A DNA stretch of 64,000 bases from Zygaena filipendulae (GCA_907165275.2 OU015672.1:5872501-5936500), one strand, 5' to 3'; shown: positions 35,645 through 47,796, numbered from the stretch's first letter. The notes: generated from the letters alone by a model not told the origin. Numbers and translations: made by a program.

Positions 35645-35760
35645 TTAAAAGAACTTTATTGCGCAAATAGATAGTACAAATAGCGGATTTAATGCCTATA
35701 GGGCATTTTCCACCAGTCAACCTTTTGGAAATTAATCCATTAGAAAATTATACAAATCAG
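35645..35760 (-). mobile_element. LINE 3' end, minus strand
   Basis: Minus strand: AATGCCCTATAGGCATTAAA, then CGC..TTTGTAC, then AATAAAGTTCTTTT. Same layout as 50215-50335 on the minus strand and 21155-21210 on the plus strand. Confidence 0.45.
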
Positions 35761-36040
35761 GGCCTGGGACATAGCTAGGACACAGCTATTTCCATGCAAC
35801 GTTTCTTTCAGGAACCGGTTTCTTGTTGAGTAATATTAATGCAATGTTTTATCTAAAACAATTGGCATAAAGTTTAAATATTTGTTGCAACTTTTAACAA
35901 TTTTTTAACCATAGGTTGCTTTAACTATGGATCAAAGAACCGGCAATAGAACCAATTCGGTTAGGTATACTTGTTTATAATACACAAATTAATAAATTTG
36001 TATGTTATATAACACCGGCAGTGAAACCGGCGGGGCACAG

Positions 36041-36535
36041 CTAGTGTGCCCCGCGGTTTCACCCGCATGAGTTTCGGAATTCCCGCAATAATTCCAAACT
36101 TTCATACGAACCTAACGCTTCCATCCTCCGGGAACACGGCATCAAGCAGCGTCTGTCCTCCATAGTACAGGCTCGAATACTAACATTTTTCGGCCATATT
36201 TCACGACGCGGAGAGACTTCTGTGGAGTGTCTTGTGGTGCAGGGAAAGGTGGAAGGCACAAACCGCGCGGGAGATCACCGATGCGCTGGACTGACCTGGT
36301 GAAGGCTGCCGCTGATAACTCTCTCTAAGAATGCTCTAGAAGGGCAGCGGTTCGGGAGGAATGGCGACGGGTTGTCAAGCGTGCTACCAATCCGGAACCG
36401 ATGACCACGACCACTCTGTCAAGAGTGTAACGACTAAGAAGAAGATGATACGAACCTTCTCCCTACAATAACAAACACAACAAAAAAGAATTAGCGAAAT
36501 TGGTCCAGCCGTTCACGCGTGAAGCCGTGACCAAG
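36041..36535 (-). mobile_element. Helitron interrupted by a LINE
   Basis: Minus-strand Helitron: CTAG at 36041-36044, TGTGCCCCGCGGTTTCACCC, then broken at 36113 and resumed at 36458 (TCTCCCTACAATAACAAACA, AATTGGTCCAGCCGTTCACG). The CTAG is shared with a plus-strand Helitron 3' end (36010-36044, GTGAAACCGGCGGGGCACAG), so two 3' termini meet tail to tail. Confidence 0.75.
36114..36447 (+). pseudogene. 5'-truncated RTE-like LINE with 10-bp target duplication
   Basis: One frame reads HGIKQRLSSIVQARILTFFG, HISRRGETSVECLVVQGKVE, then GRSPMRWTDLVKAA, and after a stop EWRRVVKRATNPEP: the degraded C-terminal tail of an RTE-type ORF2. The 3' end is (AAG)nATG. The flanking ATACGAACCT at 36104-36113 and 36448-36457 is a perfect target-site duplication of Helitron sequence. 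Confidence 0.85.
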
Positions 36536-36563
36536 GGAAATAAGGATTCATATTTTTAAAATA

Positions 36564-36594
36564 TGAATATATATATATATATATATATATATAA
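36564..36594. repeat. (AT)n microsatellite
   Basis: About 14 AT units directly before a Helitron 5' side. Confidence 0.9.
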
Positions 36595-36764
36595 TAGAAC
36601 TCCAGAGTTTGTGAGGTTGTAATCTATGGATCTACTGAACCGATTTTGAAAATTCTTTCACTAATAGATAGGAAGCTAAAGTGATCCTGAGTGACATAGG
36701 GTACTCCCGGAATTCCCGCGGGAAATCTGAAATAACCGCGGGTGAAACCGCGCGGGTCAGCTAG
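36595..36764 (+). mobile_element. Helitron subtype C (GCGCGGGTCAG-CTAG)
   Basis: TGAACCGATTTTGAAAATTC, TCACTAATAGATAGGAAGC, CCGGAATTCCCGCGGGAA, GTGAAACCGCGCGGGTCAG, CTAG at 36761-36764. Relatives: 50388, 54498, 58560. Confidence 0.75.
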
Positions 36765-36838
36765 TAATATCTATTTTTAAGGCACAGGTTACGTGCACTG
36801 AAATCTTTCCTGTCTGTATGAATCTATTTCTACTTTAT

Positions 36839-37013
36839 TCCTAACATTATAAATGCGAATGTAAGTTTGTTAGTTTGTTACGCTTTCACGCCTTAACTAG
36901 TAAAACGATCATCGTGTTTTGCACACACGTTATCACGGGTACAAGAAAGATCATCTCGGAATTCCCATGGGAACTCCGAAATCAACGCGGGTGAAACTGC
37001 AGGGTACAGCTAG
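36839..37013 (+). mobile_element. Non-autonomous Helitron
   Basis: TCCTAACATTATAAATGCGA to GGTGAAACTGCAGGGTACAG and CTAG 37010-37013. Confidence 0.8.
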
Positions 37014-37371
37014 TAATTTTATTATGAGAAAAGTTCGTTATTCGTGTTTATATAACTGGAGTCTATACCTACATTTATGTATATCGAATCGCAAAAAAAA
37101 AACAGAATTCTATTGCATTTGTTATTTCAAAGAGCCAAATTTTAATTTAAAAAACCTTTGTTTATCACATAACCATGCACAACGCACCTGTACAAATAAT
37201 ACAAGAGAAAAATAGTTTTGTCGATTCTTTTTACACTTATCGCCCGAAAAACCTCGCAGACGTTACCGACACTGAAGAAAGTAGGTTAGTGTAAGTAAAT
37301 ACAATTTATTTCTATCACGGCCCACTTACATTCTGCCTACACACCTGCCTATTTACATTTAAGAAAGCAGC

Positions 37372-37866
37372 CTAAAAAAAACCGGCCCAGTGCGAGTCGG
37401 ACTCGCGCACGAAGGGTTCCGTACCATTATCTAAAAAAAATGGCAAAAAAAAAAAAAATATGTCTGATGTATGGGCGCCCTCTTTAAATATTTGTTTTAT
37501 TTTAATTTAATTATTTATTTTTAAAGTGAATATAATAACTAAATATTCTGTGAATATTTCAATCGTCTACTTATAGGCTTTATCATGACAACAAAGCAAC
37601 ATAAGCACAACATAACACAGCATAACATAAGCAAAAACAACCCAAAAAAGGTGTTGTATAGGAGCCGCCTCAAATATTTAATTTTATTCTGTTTTTTAGT
37701 GTATTTTCTTATAGAGGCAACAGAAATACATCATCTGTGAAAATTTCAACTGTCTATAATTATCACGTTTCATGGGATACAGCCCGGTGACAAACATACA
37801 GACGGACGGACAGCGAAGTCTTAGTAAGAGGGTCCCGTTTTACCTTTTGCATACGGAACCCCTAAA
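37372..37866. repeat. AGGGTTCCGTA-bounded interspersed repeat
   Basis: GGCCCAGTGCGAGTCGGACT then AGGGTTCCGTACCATTA at the left; GACGGACGGACAGCGAAGTC and CATACGGAACCCC at the right, so GGGTTCCGTA and TACGGAACCC pair as inverted repeats. A repeat with this head and tail is common in Lepidoptera. Its class is not certain. Confidence 0.6.
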
Positions 37867-37991
37867 AACGTTCCTTCCTTGCCACATCGACCGGCACCGC
37901 CGCTATTTTTTACCTCGACAGGCAATACATTTTTGTTACTACAGCATTAAAATCAACCGCCGTGAGACGTAGAAAGGTTAGGGGCTATACT

Positions 37992-38086
37992 ATCCTACTA
38001 TCTATACTTCTATACTATGTATAATATAAATGTGAAAGTTTGGACGGATTGATGTTTGTGACTCAATTACGCCAGAACGGCTGAAC
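37992..38086 (+). mobile_element. Helitron 5' fragment
   Basis: TATCCTACTATC, AATATAAATGTGAAAGTTTG and ACTCAATTACGCCAGAACGG; cut off by the MITE that starts at 38087. Confidence 0.6.
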
Positions 38087-38321
38087 GGGGTATTTTCCAG
38101 GGAATCAAAATTCTAATTAGTCCGTCAGTTAGAAAATTAAAAAAATAATGGACACGTATTTTTCGCTTTTTCAAATTAATGAAAATAAACATAGATAAAG
38201 CGCATTAAAGTTTAGGGTGGGGGACTCGTGACGTCATTATTCGTTATAAGCCTCGTACAAACTGCACCGGATTGTGACGTCACGTGAAATTTCAACTCAG
38301 TGTTTCGTCGTTATTTTTTGA
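38087..38321. mobile_element. MITE carrying two TGACGTCA octamers, copy 2 (truncated)
   Basis: GGGGTATTTTCCAGGG end, AGTCCGTCAGTTAGAAAAT, AAGCGCATTAAAGTTTAGG; TGACGTCA at 38229-38236 and 38275-38282. The right end is lost at a Helitron fragment (38322-38390, CTGGCTGTTCCCCGCGG). Confidence 0.75.
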
Positions 38322-38637
38322 CTGGCTGTTCCCCGCGGTAGTTTCGGAGTTCCCACGGGAACCCCGGGACAAAAAGTGCCTTATGATACTCAGGAACACT
38401 GTAGTATTCTACTCAACTGTTTGAGGTTCGGGCGCTGTACGCCGTATTATATGTTAGGTATCTATCTACCTAGTTCGGCAACAGATGCTAATTATTATTA
38501 TTGAGATACTTTGTGAAATAAATAATTTATTATTATTATTTTTCAAATAATTTACAAAATCGATTCAGTACATCCAGAGATTACCCCCTATAATGTCACA
38601 AACTTACAAACTCACAAACTTTACTTAACTTTATTAC

Positions 38638-38880
38638 TATAGCTGTCCCGCACGGTTACGCCCGCGATAATTTCGAAGTTCCCGCGGAATTGTTCCATAC
38701 AAACTTTGCAACCCCTTTCCATCCCCTTGGGGGTGGAATTTCAAAAAATCCTGTCTTATCGGAAGCCTACGTTATACAAAGAACACACCCTCCAAGTTTC
38801 AGGTCTCTACGATCAGCGGTTTAGACTGTGCGTTGATCCATCAGTCATTCAGGACAAAGCATTTTATATGTATAGATTAG
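38638..38880 (-). mobile_element. Helitron subtype B
   Basis: AGCTGTCCCGCACGG, GGAAGCCTACGTTATACAAA, CAGGTCTCTACGATCAGCGG, CATTTTATATGTATAGATT. Inverted relative to 30012-30227. Confidence 0.7.
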
Positions 38881-40417
38881 TATAGATAACAAAATGATAT
38901 GCCAAAAATATAATTACTACGAAGTACTTGTATCATGAAGCTGTAATTGCGAGTTTGTTAATAGTTATTACGATGCTTGTTACAACCTCAGTTACAACAT
39001 ATAAGTGGGAGAATATGACGTCGGGTAATAGCGTGTGGTGTGTTAACTGCTCGTTATGTTTTACTATCATACTTTTATGAGGTTAACTGGCTTTGTGTCA
39101 TCACATTATTAAGGTTTGATTTGCTTTGTTATAACTACATATATTCATATAAGCTATTTTTTACTTTTATTTTCTGGACAAAACTTTACTTTGGAGTTGC
39201 TGCGGGAAACCGCGGGGCTCAGCTAGTTATCTATATATTTTACAGGAGAAATGTTTCAATGAATATTTTTTCATCGAGTCGGAGAGTATCGAGGTCGTTG
39301 ATAATAATTATATCAAATGAAAGCCAATGTTTCGCGAAACGCAATTATCATAACAACAGAGTTACGGATGCGAAAAACGTAGCAATTTAAGAAAATATTA
39401 TTTTACATGAAACGTGATATTCATATATTCAGGTAAATTATTTCTCTTATAATAATATTTAGGTACCTACAGGATTGTTGTTATGAGTTTGTCGAAATAA
39501 ACTTATGTATTTCTATTTAGACGATACGTACCTAACGTGTAATTTTTCAATGTTAAGTATTAAAATTTTATCCATAATTATAAATCAACTAAGTACCTAT
39601 TTACTTTAAAAACCATTGTTGTGTTTATTACATAATGAATATAATTTAAATTATTCAACTACAAAACAGTGGAAAGTTTACTAAAACCTCTATGGAGTTT
39701 ATTTACGCAAATAATACGTACGTATTTAAGGTATAGGTAATCAAATTATAATGAAATAAGATTTAAACAAAGCTTTTACTTTCATATTTTTGTTATTATT
39801 TATTAATGTATGCATAATAAAGACAGCAAAATCAGAGTTCAAAACAAGAAAGAGGCAATTGTGTGGATCATCCTTACTCCATGACTGGAATTTCTTTCAA
39901 AGGACAAATTCGCTGATTTGAGGGTTTATGTACCTCGCTATCAAAACGTGTGTTATTGTTTAGTTAGTCTGTTGTCAAAAAAAGATAAAATAGGTACTGT
40001 AACCTTCATTATAATTTACTTTGTTTTAATTATTAACTACAGTGGAAATTATGAACTGCAGTACAATGTTCAAACAACTATACTGTCGCAGTAAGTACCT
40101 AACACGAAACAATCGAGGCTCGCTCCACTTCAACGCTCCATTGTCTATCAATTTGCCGTTTCCAATTACGACTGCAACATTTGTGTTTATCGCAGTATCC
40201 CTACACCTATGGTAAAGTATTCGGTGTAATAAAAATAACTTTGCCACATTGTGTTAGGGTGCAATTTCAATTGAAGCATTCAAATTATTTATATCGTTTC
40301 GTGTCGGCTTTACAGTATATTTAGTACTTTCATTACGGACAATATGTGGCCAACACTCCAAATCATTAGCGGCAGGAGGCAGATGAGCATTTCACTTCGA
40401 CTAATATCTATATCTAG

Positions 40418-40727
40418 ACTAGCTGAGTGAGTTCTCTTCTTCTTTCGTATTCTCCTTCTCCTCACTATACCAAACACAACAATAAAAGAATTAGCAAAAT
40501 TGGTCCAGCCGTTCACACGTGATGCCGGATCCCCGTAATCATTTTTTGTTGTGTTTGTTATTGTAAGGAGAAGAAGAATACATTAAGTTTGGAGTGTCCG
40601 GGAATCCCGAATCTCCGAAACGGTTGGGCCAATTTTGACGGGTCTTTCACTGCTAATTAGCTGACGTTATATGGAGTAAGGAGAGAATTTCGAAACTCAT
40701 GCGGGTGAAACCGCGGGGCACAGCTAG
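40418..40727. mobile_element. Two Helitron pieces in opposite orientation
   Basis: Minus-strand piece 40418-40540 (ACAACAATAAAAGAATTAGC, TTGGTCCAGCCGTTCACACG) abuts plus-strand piece 40541-40727 (GTTGTGTTTGTTATTGTAAG, GGTGAAACCGCGGGGCACAG, CTAG 40724-40727). A 38-bp Helitron 3' scrap also lies at 39190-39226. Confidence 0.65.
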
Positions 40728-40950
40728 TAAAAGATAAAGATCTTTATGAAAGATAACTCTTCTATAAGTTCGTTTACAAAACTGTAAAGTTCGTAGAGCT
40801 CTACGCGACTACGAGACCTACGCGCCGTAGACAGTAGCTCGTAGCACCAGGTCGCAGTGACTTAAAAGGTCTATGCCATCCAGTTCTATCGATGATAAAA
40901 TTCTACCAGTATAACTTGGCAGAAAACATCCAAAATATTATTATCATCAA

Positions 40951-41110
40951 CTAGCTATTCCTCGCGGCTTCACCCGCGTGAATTGCAGGATTCCCTGGAG
41001 AACTCCTTATTCCGGAATTAAAACGAGCATCTGTCCATTCCAAGGATGCAAATTTTATCGAAATCTGTTAAGAATTTTAAGCGTAAAATGGTGCGTAAAA
41101 ACTTACTTTT
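40951..41110 (-). mobile_element. Helitron, divergent
   Basis: CTAGCTATTCCTCGCGG, TTCACCCGCGTGAATTGCAG. The 5' part has decayed. A plus-strand 5' scrap is at 41586-41668 (AATATTATAAATGCGAAAGT). Confidence 0.6.
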
Positions 41111-41879
41111 ACCATACTGTCATAATTATATATTAGCACTTAGAACTTAGCCAAATGTAGAGTTTGACATAGTTTTAGAGTAAAACAACTCTTACTATTT
41201 TAGTAATTTACTTACCTACCTCTTTTTTTACATATAATGAAATTGTCAATAACTAATTTTCTTTAAATACTTACCTCATTAGTAGAAATTTTACTATTTG
41301 AATTTAGAAAAGATTTCTTTTTTCATAGGAAAAATGTTCAAAATACAATCGAAGGGAAACCAATCAATTAAATGTTACTAAGCCAGTAGTTAAACAAATA
41401 TCCAGTCCTTCAATATTTAATCTTAATGTCACAAACGAAATCTACTCTAAAAGTAATTTGATTCTGCGGTCAAACGCCCTCCTCTTGGTCTGGGAGGGAA
41501 AGTCAATCCGGAGCTAATCCGTTGATTCCATTCAATAAACGAACGTAGAGTTAAACGACATCTCTACCATTTAAAGTACTTCTTTGAATATTATAAATGC
41601 GAAAGTAATTTTATCTGTCTGCTGTCAGTCTTCCTTTATACGCCTTAACTACTCAACCGATCATGAAGTGGTAGTACAGATTTTTTTTTTAACTTTAAAA
41701 AATAAAGTTGGGTAAATTTTATTGAAAAAAGGTAGTTTTATATTTCAGGTTAACGAAGCACCAAGTGGCGCTCCAATTAAAGTTGGTACTGTAAACTGCA
41801 GGTCAATTATGTAACTTTTGATGCTATCATATTTCAGTTTCAATCAGAAAAATAGCGAATGTGTAATTGTTGTAAAATT

Positions 41880-42625
41880 GGAATGTGTATAAATAATAAT
41901 TTTAATTGTTTATTTATTTATTTTTTATTTTTTTTGTTTAGTAAATGTGCCCACCGTCTTCAGGCGGAGATTACCTAATTACATTGGCGTCTGTTGCATT
42001 TGGAACTTGATTGTGGCGAGGTGGTCGATGACAGTCTTTTTAATTTATATTTTTTATTTATATTTTCTGTACTATTATTTAGGTCAGTAGTGATACGCAA
42101 ATACATATATTGTTGATTTAATTATTCTATTATTACATTTATTCTTAATTTAGTTTCCTTGCAGTACAAATATTGTATAGTAGGTAATTATATTGTAAGT
42201 AGTGTATTATGGGAGAACTACAGTATTTATATTGTATACCAAATGTTAATGTCTATTTGTCTAATAATTATTTACTTGTATTTTTACTATAAATTTTTAC
42301 TATAATTTATCTATTATATTTTTTTTATTTTAAGTTGGTTTATTTACATTTATATATTTTATTCCAAACAAGTATGATAGTATAATTATTTTTGCCTCTT
42401 CTTTTGTTAACCCCGTCCGTGCGCGACAGCGGGCTGCCAACTGAAAACCAGCGCTAGGTGTACCCGCACCTAGCTAATGCTGAGTTGGTGTCCCTTTCAG
42501 CAGTACATGCAAGAGATATCATAATATTATGTTTACACATTTTAGATCAGTTACTGTTTATGTTTATTTCTTTTTCTTGTGTGATGTGCTGAAATAAAGG
42601 TATTTTCTTCTTCTTCTTCTTCTTA
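41880..42625 (+). mobile_element. LINE 3' UTR-like end with (TTC)n tail
   Basis: The last 230 bp (GTGCGCGACAGCGGGCTGCC, AACTGAAAACCAGCGCTAGG, TGCTGAAATAAAGGTATTTT, then a TTC run) recur at 55687-55917. The AT-rich part before has no frame and may belong to the same element. Confidence 0.55.
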
Positions 42626-43510
42626 ATTAATTAATCATGTTTAGCTTAGCTTTAGCTTCAACTTTCGAAGTATGTTTATTTCGTTTGATTGCTAGATATC
42701 GTAGGTATCAAAACGTACATATTGTAAGCACAAAACCGTCATATTTTTGATTGCAACCGAAAAATTATTTATTGAAACATAAGTTACTTAATAGCCTCTC
42801 TGATATTTTGCGTATGTATTTTATTGTATTTACTCGTATACTTACTATTCTACTGTCCGTGTTATAAGAACAACACGCAGGTCAAATGCGTTTAGACTTG
42901 TTATGAAAGAAATTACCCTATTATTTGATACACACTGAATTTTTATGATTTAAAAAAATTTCATAACCTACGTGTAAATTGAATATTATGCTCTTTCGAT
43001 TGGTCCCAAGTTTACTCTTACCTTAACCTACCTAGTACACCTATACACACAAAAACGACCCAGCCGTCGGAACGCAATACAAGAGAAATTTTTAATATTC
43101 ATTACAAGGAATATACTTTTAATACTAAAGCCATAATGGACTCTGTTTTAACGTTTATTGAGGCGATAAAATACATTCGTAAAACAAAACCAGATAATAG
43201 GTACCTATTCTCAGTAGCTTCATTCCAAGGAACGTCGGCGCGGGGAGTTTTAACGGAAACCGAAAGGACGGGTTCCATTTTTTAGTAACTAGCTTTTGCC
43301 CGCGTTTTCACTCGCAGTAATTTCGGAGTGAGCGAGCTAGCGAGGGCGATGCGCCATAGACAAATAGTGACAGCAAAAACACTAAATGGTTCTTGGTTCT
43401 TTCAGCTCACGCAACTTGGCCAGCAGCACAAACCTAACCTAACCAAGAATGTCGGGGTGCTCTACATGCCTATGGCCATTTTAAGAAAGTGGACGTTGAC
43501 GTGAATATAT

Positions 43511-43838
43511 CAGTGGCAGCGGCGGATTTACCAGCAGGCTGAACAGGCTGGAGCCTATAGGGCGGCAGATTTTAGGGGCGGCAAATTTGGGGCCAAAATT
43601 TTACTGAAAAAAACTATTTTCTTGTGCAATCATAACTTGTTGGTTGGGTTGTCAAAAAAATCTAGGCACTGACTCATTGATCCACTAGTACCTACACAGA
43701 TCATTAAGTTACAATTTAATTAATGAAAAATTGCAATTAACATGATTTTGAACTAGGGTATCGAATTGTAGAAATCGGTAGGAGTGGAAAAATTTGAAGA
43801 GGTAGCCTACTGGCGGCAAATTTGTAAATCCGCCACTG
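43511..43838. mobile_element. hAT-type MITE with CAGTGGC ends, copy 2
   Basis: CAGTGGCAGCGGCGGATTTA at the left, GTAAATCCGCCACTG at the right; GGGCGGCAGATTTTAGGGGC inside. The flanking 8-mers do not match, unlike 8604-8938. A Helitron 3' scrap lies upstream at 43289-43330. Confidence 0.7.
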
Positions 43839-44445
43839 ATCAGTGGTAATTTCTAGTTTTGACTCAGTACGAGTATTTCTAGTTTCAGCAAAGAGAAAAC
43901 GCGTTCTAACTAATAACGAGTCTTAACTGTAACATATATATGTAAATATATTGATAATATACATAATATTCTTGTTGAAGGAGAATAGTCTAAAGTGAGT
44001 TTTGTTGTTCTGATGCATTTTGGGCCAATAACGAACGCTATATCGACATTACTGAAGCTGAAAACGTGTTCGGACTGTAGAAAGTGGACAGACACCTTTT
44101 GCGATGAACAAACGAACTCGCTACGAATGAATTTTTGGAAATCTATTCCTCTACTCCTAAGAGGGGGGAAATTTGTGTAGATGTCAACTATTCTCTAACT
44201 TAAAGTCTCGTGTGTGTTGTTGTGTCATGGAAATCGATATTTATATAGACAATTCAAATAAAAGGCACCTTTTGCAGGCAAATATATAAAGATGCATGTA
44301 AATATGGGATGATTTCTCGAGCTTATTCCTTTAGGTGTCCGCTGAGAGATCCAAGAAGATATAGCAAACTGTATAGAACCATAAACTACAATTTCAAACT
44401 AGAATCTTACCTGTACTACAAAAAGGATAGCGATATGTATTCTAC

Positions 44446-44620
44446 TCCTTACTATTATGAAATGCGAAAATGAGTTTGTTTGTTTGCTACCCTTTCACGC
44501 CGTAATGTCTTAACCGATCATCATGAAATTTTGATATACGTTGTCAGGGGTACGGAAAAGGACATAGGGTACTTTTATCCCAAAATTCCCACAGGATCTT
44601 CGAAATTAACTCAAATGAAA
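44446..44620 (+). mobile_element. Helitron, 3' end decayed
   Basis: TCCTTACTATTATGAAATGC, TTTGTTTGTTTGCTACCC, AAAAGGACATAGGGTACTTT. Confidence 0.65.
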
Positions 44621-44647
44621 AAACAATAAGGTAGATATGTCTGTCAA

Positions 44648-45123
44648 ATCTATACCTACATATAAAATGCTTTGTCCTGAATGACTGCCTGACCGATCAA
44701 CGCACAGCCTAAGCCGCTGATCGTAAAGACCTGAAACTTGGAGGGTAATAATAATAATAATAACAATCCACTTCACAATACACAGATCTACTTGAGCCAC
44801 ACTAAGCTGTAAGCTTGTGTCGTGGAAACAAAGCAAACGTGATAGGTATATAGATACTACACATATTATTACATACATATATATATTTTATTATAGATAT
44901 ATACACACCCAGACTGAAAAATGGAACCCTGTGTTCATCACACAAAGTCCACCCCCACCGGGAATCGAACCCGAAACCTCTTGATTAGCGGGCAGGCATG
45001 GTGACCATTGCGCCAATCGGGTCGTCAAAGGGTATATTCTTTGTATGACGGAGGCATCCGATAAGAAAGGATTTTTCAAAATTCTGCCCCTGAGGGGGAA
45101 AGCGCACCGCGTGGGACAGCTAG
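44648..45123 (+). mobile_element. Helitron subtype B interrupted by a SINE
   Basis: Left part to 44746 (ATCAACGCACAGCCTAAGCC, CGTAAAGACCTGAAACTTGG); right part from 45029 (GGCATCCGATAAGAAAGGAT, CGTGGGACAG, CTAG 45120-45123). Confidence 0.8.
44747..45028 (-). mobile_element. tRNA-derived SINE, full length
   Basis: On the minus strand: A box TGGCGCAATGG (45015-45005), B box GGTTCGATTCC (44971-44961), a tRNA-unrelated body, and a (TTA)n 3' tail. Short flanking repeats AGGGT at 44742-44746 and 45029-45033 suggest a target duplication. The internal pol III promoter is intact by eye. Not a functional tRNA gene. Confidence 0.85.
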
Positions 45124-45484
45124 TCGTATTAACTATTTTGAAATTGTTCGATTGTATACAATTTCAAATCTTTTAAAGTTCTTTACCGATTGCTTTTTAC
45201 ACAATGTCATAATCAAATACGCGCGTGTTCCCGCACATTCAGACGGACAAAGTCTTGGAAACAGCTAGTTATTAATGTATTATTTATTCAGAATATGCTT
45301 TATACTCCGTGCCTGCCTAATTTGAATTCTATTGAAACGTTTCAACATAAAACATTGATTTATGATCGGCCAAATGAAAGGACTTTGTATAAGTTCGTTT
45401 TAAGTAAAGTCGTTTTATTAGCTCACAGTGTTTGATCAGGCTTACAACAATATTGTCAAAATTTTGAAAGCGAATACCTAAGCT

Positions 45485-45753
45485 ATTTATACAAATTCGA
45501 ATGTGAGTTTGTTTGTTGGTTTGTTACGCTTCCACTTACTACTTGGCTGATTATCGTGAAATTTTACATACCTACACGTTGTTATACACGTTTCAGAGAA
45601 GGACATAAAATACATTTTATCCCGAAATTCATACAGAATAATTAAACTAAGGAACGGAGTCGCGTGGTCATGCAAAACTCGACTTTTGATTGGACAATTT
45701 TACGTGACCACGTGAAATGACGGGACATTCCTTAGTTTTCTATGTGTTAACGA
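45485..45753. mobile_element. Helitron fragment followed by MITE fragment
   Basis: 45485-45643 keeps TTTGTTACGCTTCCAC, GAAGGACATAAAATAC and TTATCCCGAAATTC. 45644-45753 keeps AACTAAGGAA and TTAGTTTTCTATGTGTTAAC, as in 6889-7006. Confidence 0.55.
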
Positions 45754-46112
45754 TTATATTGTAGGTTGACAACTTGGTTAAGGAGGCTGCACACAAATAG
45801 CAGAAGGCATGTAGAAGGCCATTATTTTTGTTCATTAGAGGAGCCATCTGCGACGGCGTCACGGGCGGCCCACGCGAATCTCTGACGTCTTCACTCGCCC
45901 CCGAGGCAATCGCCCAAACTGAGGTCCAATTCTGCCCACGCTAAACAATAAACCTGCTACATTTATTATTCTTAAAATTCTGTAATTGTTATTTGTTAAT
46001 ATAAGCAAGCAAATTCAGGCTATTATATCTTATAAATTCTACCCGATGCTGGTGCTTAAACTCGATAAACCCCTGTAAGCGTCCAGGTTTAAATCGGGTT
46101 TAAACCCAACTT

Positions 46113-46368
46113 CTTTTTTAATATAATCAAAAAAATTACGACGATACATTGAGTTGAAATTTTGCGTGACGTCACAACCCGATGCAGTTTGTACGTGACT
46201 TATAGTATAGGTACCTACCGAATACTGACGTCACGAGCCCCCTACCCTAAACTTTAATGCGTTTTATCTATTATGTTATTTTTCATTGATTTGAAACAGC
46301 AAAAAAATACGCATTTTCTAACTGACGGACTAATTAGAATTTAGATTTTTATACCCTGGAAAATACCC
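46113..46368. mobile_element. MITE carrying two TGACGTCA octamers, copy 3
   Basis: TGACGTCA at 46167-46174 and 46226-46233, AACTGACGGACTAATTAGAA, right end CCCTGGAAAATACCC. Left end worn. Confidence 0.7.
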
Positions 46369-46696
46369 AATTATACTATCGATATTCCTAATGGTGTGGC
46401 GATGTGTGGTTTGTAATTTGCACGAGTAGAATTGGTCCTCTGAGACCGCTCTGCAGCTAACAAGTGAGTAATCACGCTCAAACGTGACCTCGTGTGACGA
46501 GCTGTGATGTTGTTGTTGAAGTGAAAACAAGCAAAAGTATGACATGCTGACAGAAAAAAATAGAATAACATGACGTTCCAACTATTTACTAACTTCAAAA
46601 CTAGTGTAAGAGCGACAGATTATTTTTTGAAAAATATTAAAAACGAAAGAATACTTAAATATTAAGTCTCAATAGAAAAAACTTTTTTCATAAAAC

Positions 46697-46865
46697 AAGC
46701 TTTTATTCAAATGCTATTTTCATCCAAAACTAAACGTGTATACAAAATTTCATCTCAATCGGTTGAAGGTATCTGCTTCAAAATTAAGTTGCAAGATTCC
46801 ACCCGTATACAAACATATGTAGTTAGGTATACATAAATACATTGCAAGTTAAGTAAAAGCTTTTA
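46697..46865. mobile_element. MITE with AGCTTTTATT ends, copy 2
   Basis: AAGCTTTTATTCAAATGC to GTTAAGTAAAAGCTTTT; shares ACTAAACGTGT and TCTCAATCGGTTGAA with 5804-5980. Confidence 0.6.
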
Positions 46866-47174
46866 TAAAAGATAAATGTTACAAAAGTGGGAGAGTTCCC
46901 AACATGCTTGATTTGACCTATACTTGATTTCACATAATTATAAAGCCTTGAGTGTCTGTGATGCTGGACATAAGCCAGTAAAGTTCCCAAGATCGCAGGT
47001 ACAAAAAGCCATTTTTCGCCTTATATGACGTTTATACTAACTTCGTTGTCACTTCTGTTTATTTTCCACCTCACCAACAAAGGCACCGACTCATTCTCAT
47101 ACGGGTTTCTTATAAGAAAGCTTGCCTTTCCTACTTTTATTATATTTTGAATAAGAGTTTAAAATTATAAAGCA

Positions 47175-47380
47175 CTTGCTGTGCCCCGCGGTTTCACCTG
47201 CGGAAATTTCGGAGTTCCCGCGGGAATTCTGGGATAAAAAGACCCTATGTCCTTCTCTGTACCCCTGAAAAGGTGCATGCCAAATTTCATCCAAATCCGT
47301 TCAGCCGTTTTTGCGTCATTGAGTAACAAACATCCAAACACCCAATCATCCACACTTTCACATTTATAATATTAGTAGGA
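47175..47380 (-). mobile_element. Non-autonomous Helitron, near full length
   Basis: CTTGCTGTGCCCCGCGG (CTAG mutated), GGATAAAAAGACCCTATGTC, GCATGCCAAATTTCATCC, 5' side TAATATTAGTAGGA at 47380. Confidence 0.8.
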
Positions 47381-47796
47381 AGTAGGATTAATTAAATAAA
47401 ACATGAGTCAGTCTTCTTCTTCTTCTTTAATGATGGCGTCTATAATTATAATTTGCCAATGACAATGCTTCCCACTAATAAAAATATCTTCATCTACTTC
47501 TTCAATTATGGCGAAACGCCAATGACAATGTTAGATTGTTCCCCAAGTTAAAACATGGCTCTCTTGAAAGCCAGTTTCCTGCTCAGGGTCCAAAATAGTT
47601 GCTGAAAAGTGACTGAAAGAACGAAGACAAACGTGACACGCGTGTTTTCGGTACGGCTTTCACTCGTCAACAACCCCATGAGTCAGTCGTGGCTTTGGGT
47701 GAGTTCCTACAACAGGATTGTTGTATCAACGGACGTGTCAACATTTTGTTGCTTTTTTGTTTTTACTTGTAAGATTGTACCTACAAAGACATGTTT

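Noticed and set aside
44940..45028. tRNA gene candidate
   Set aside because: The A and B boxes are real, but the arms do not close into a cloverleaf and the unit continues into a SINE body with a (TTA)n tail.
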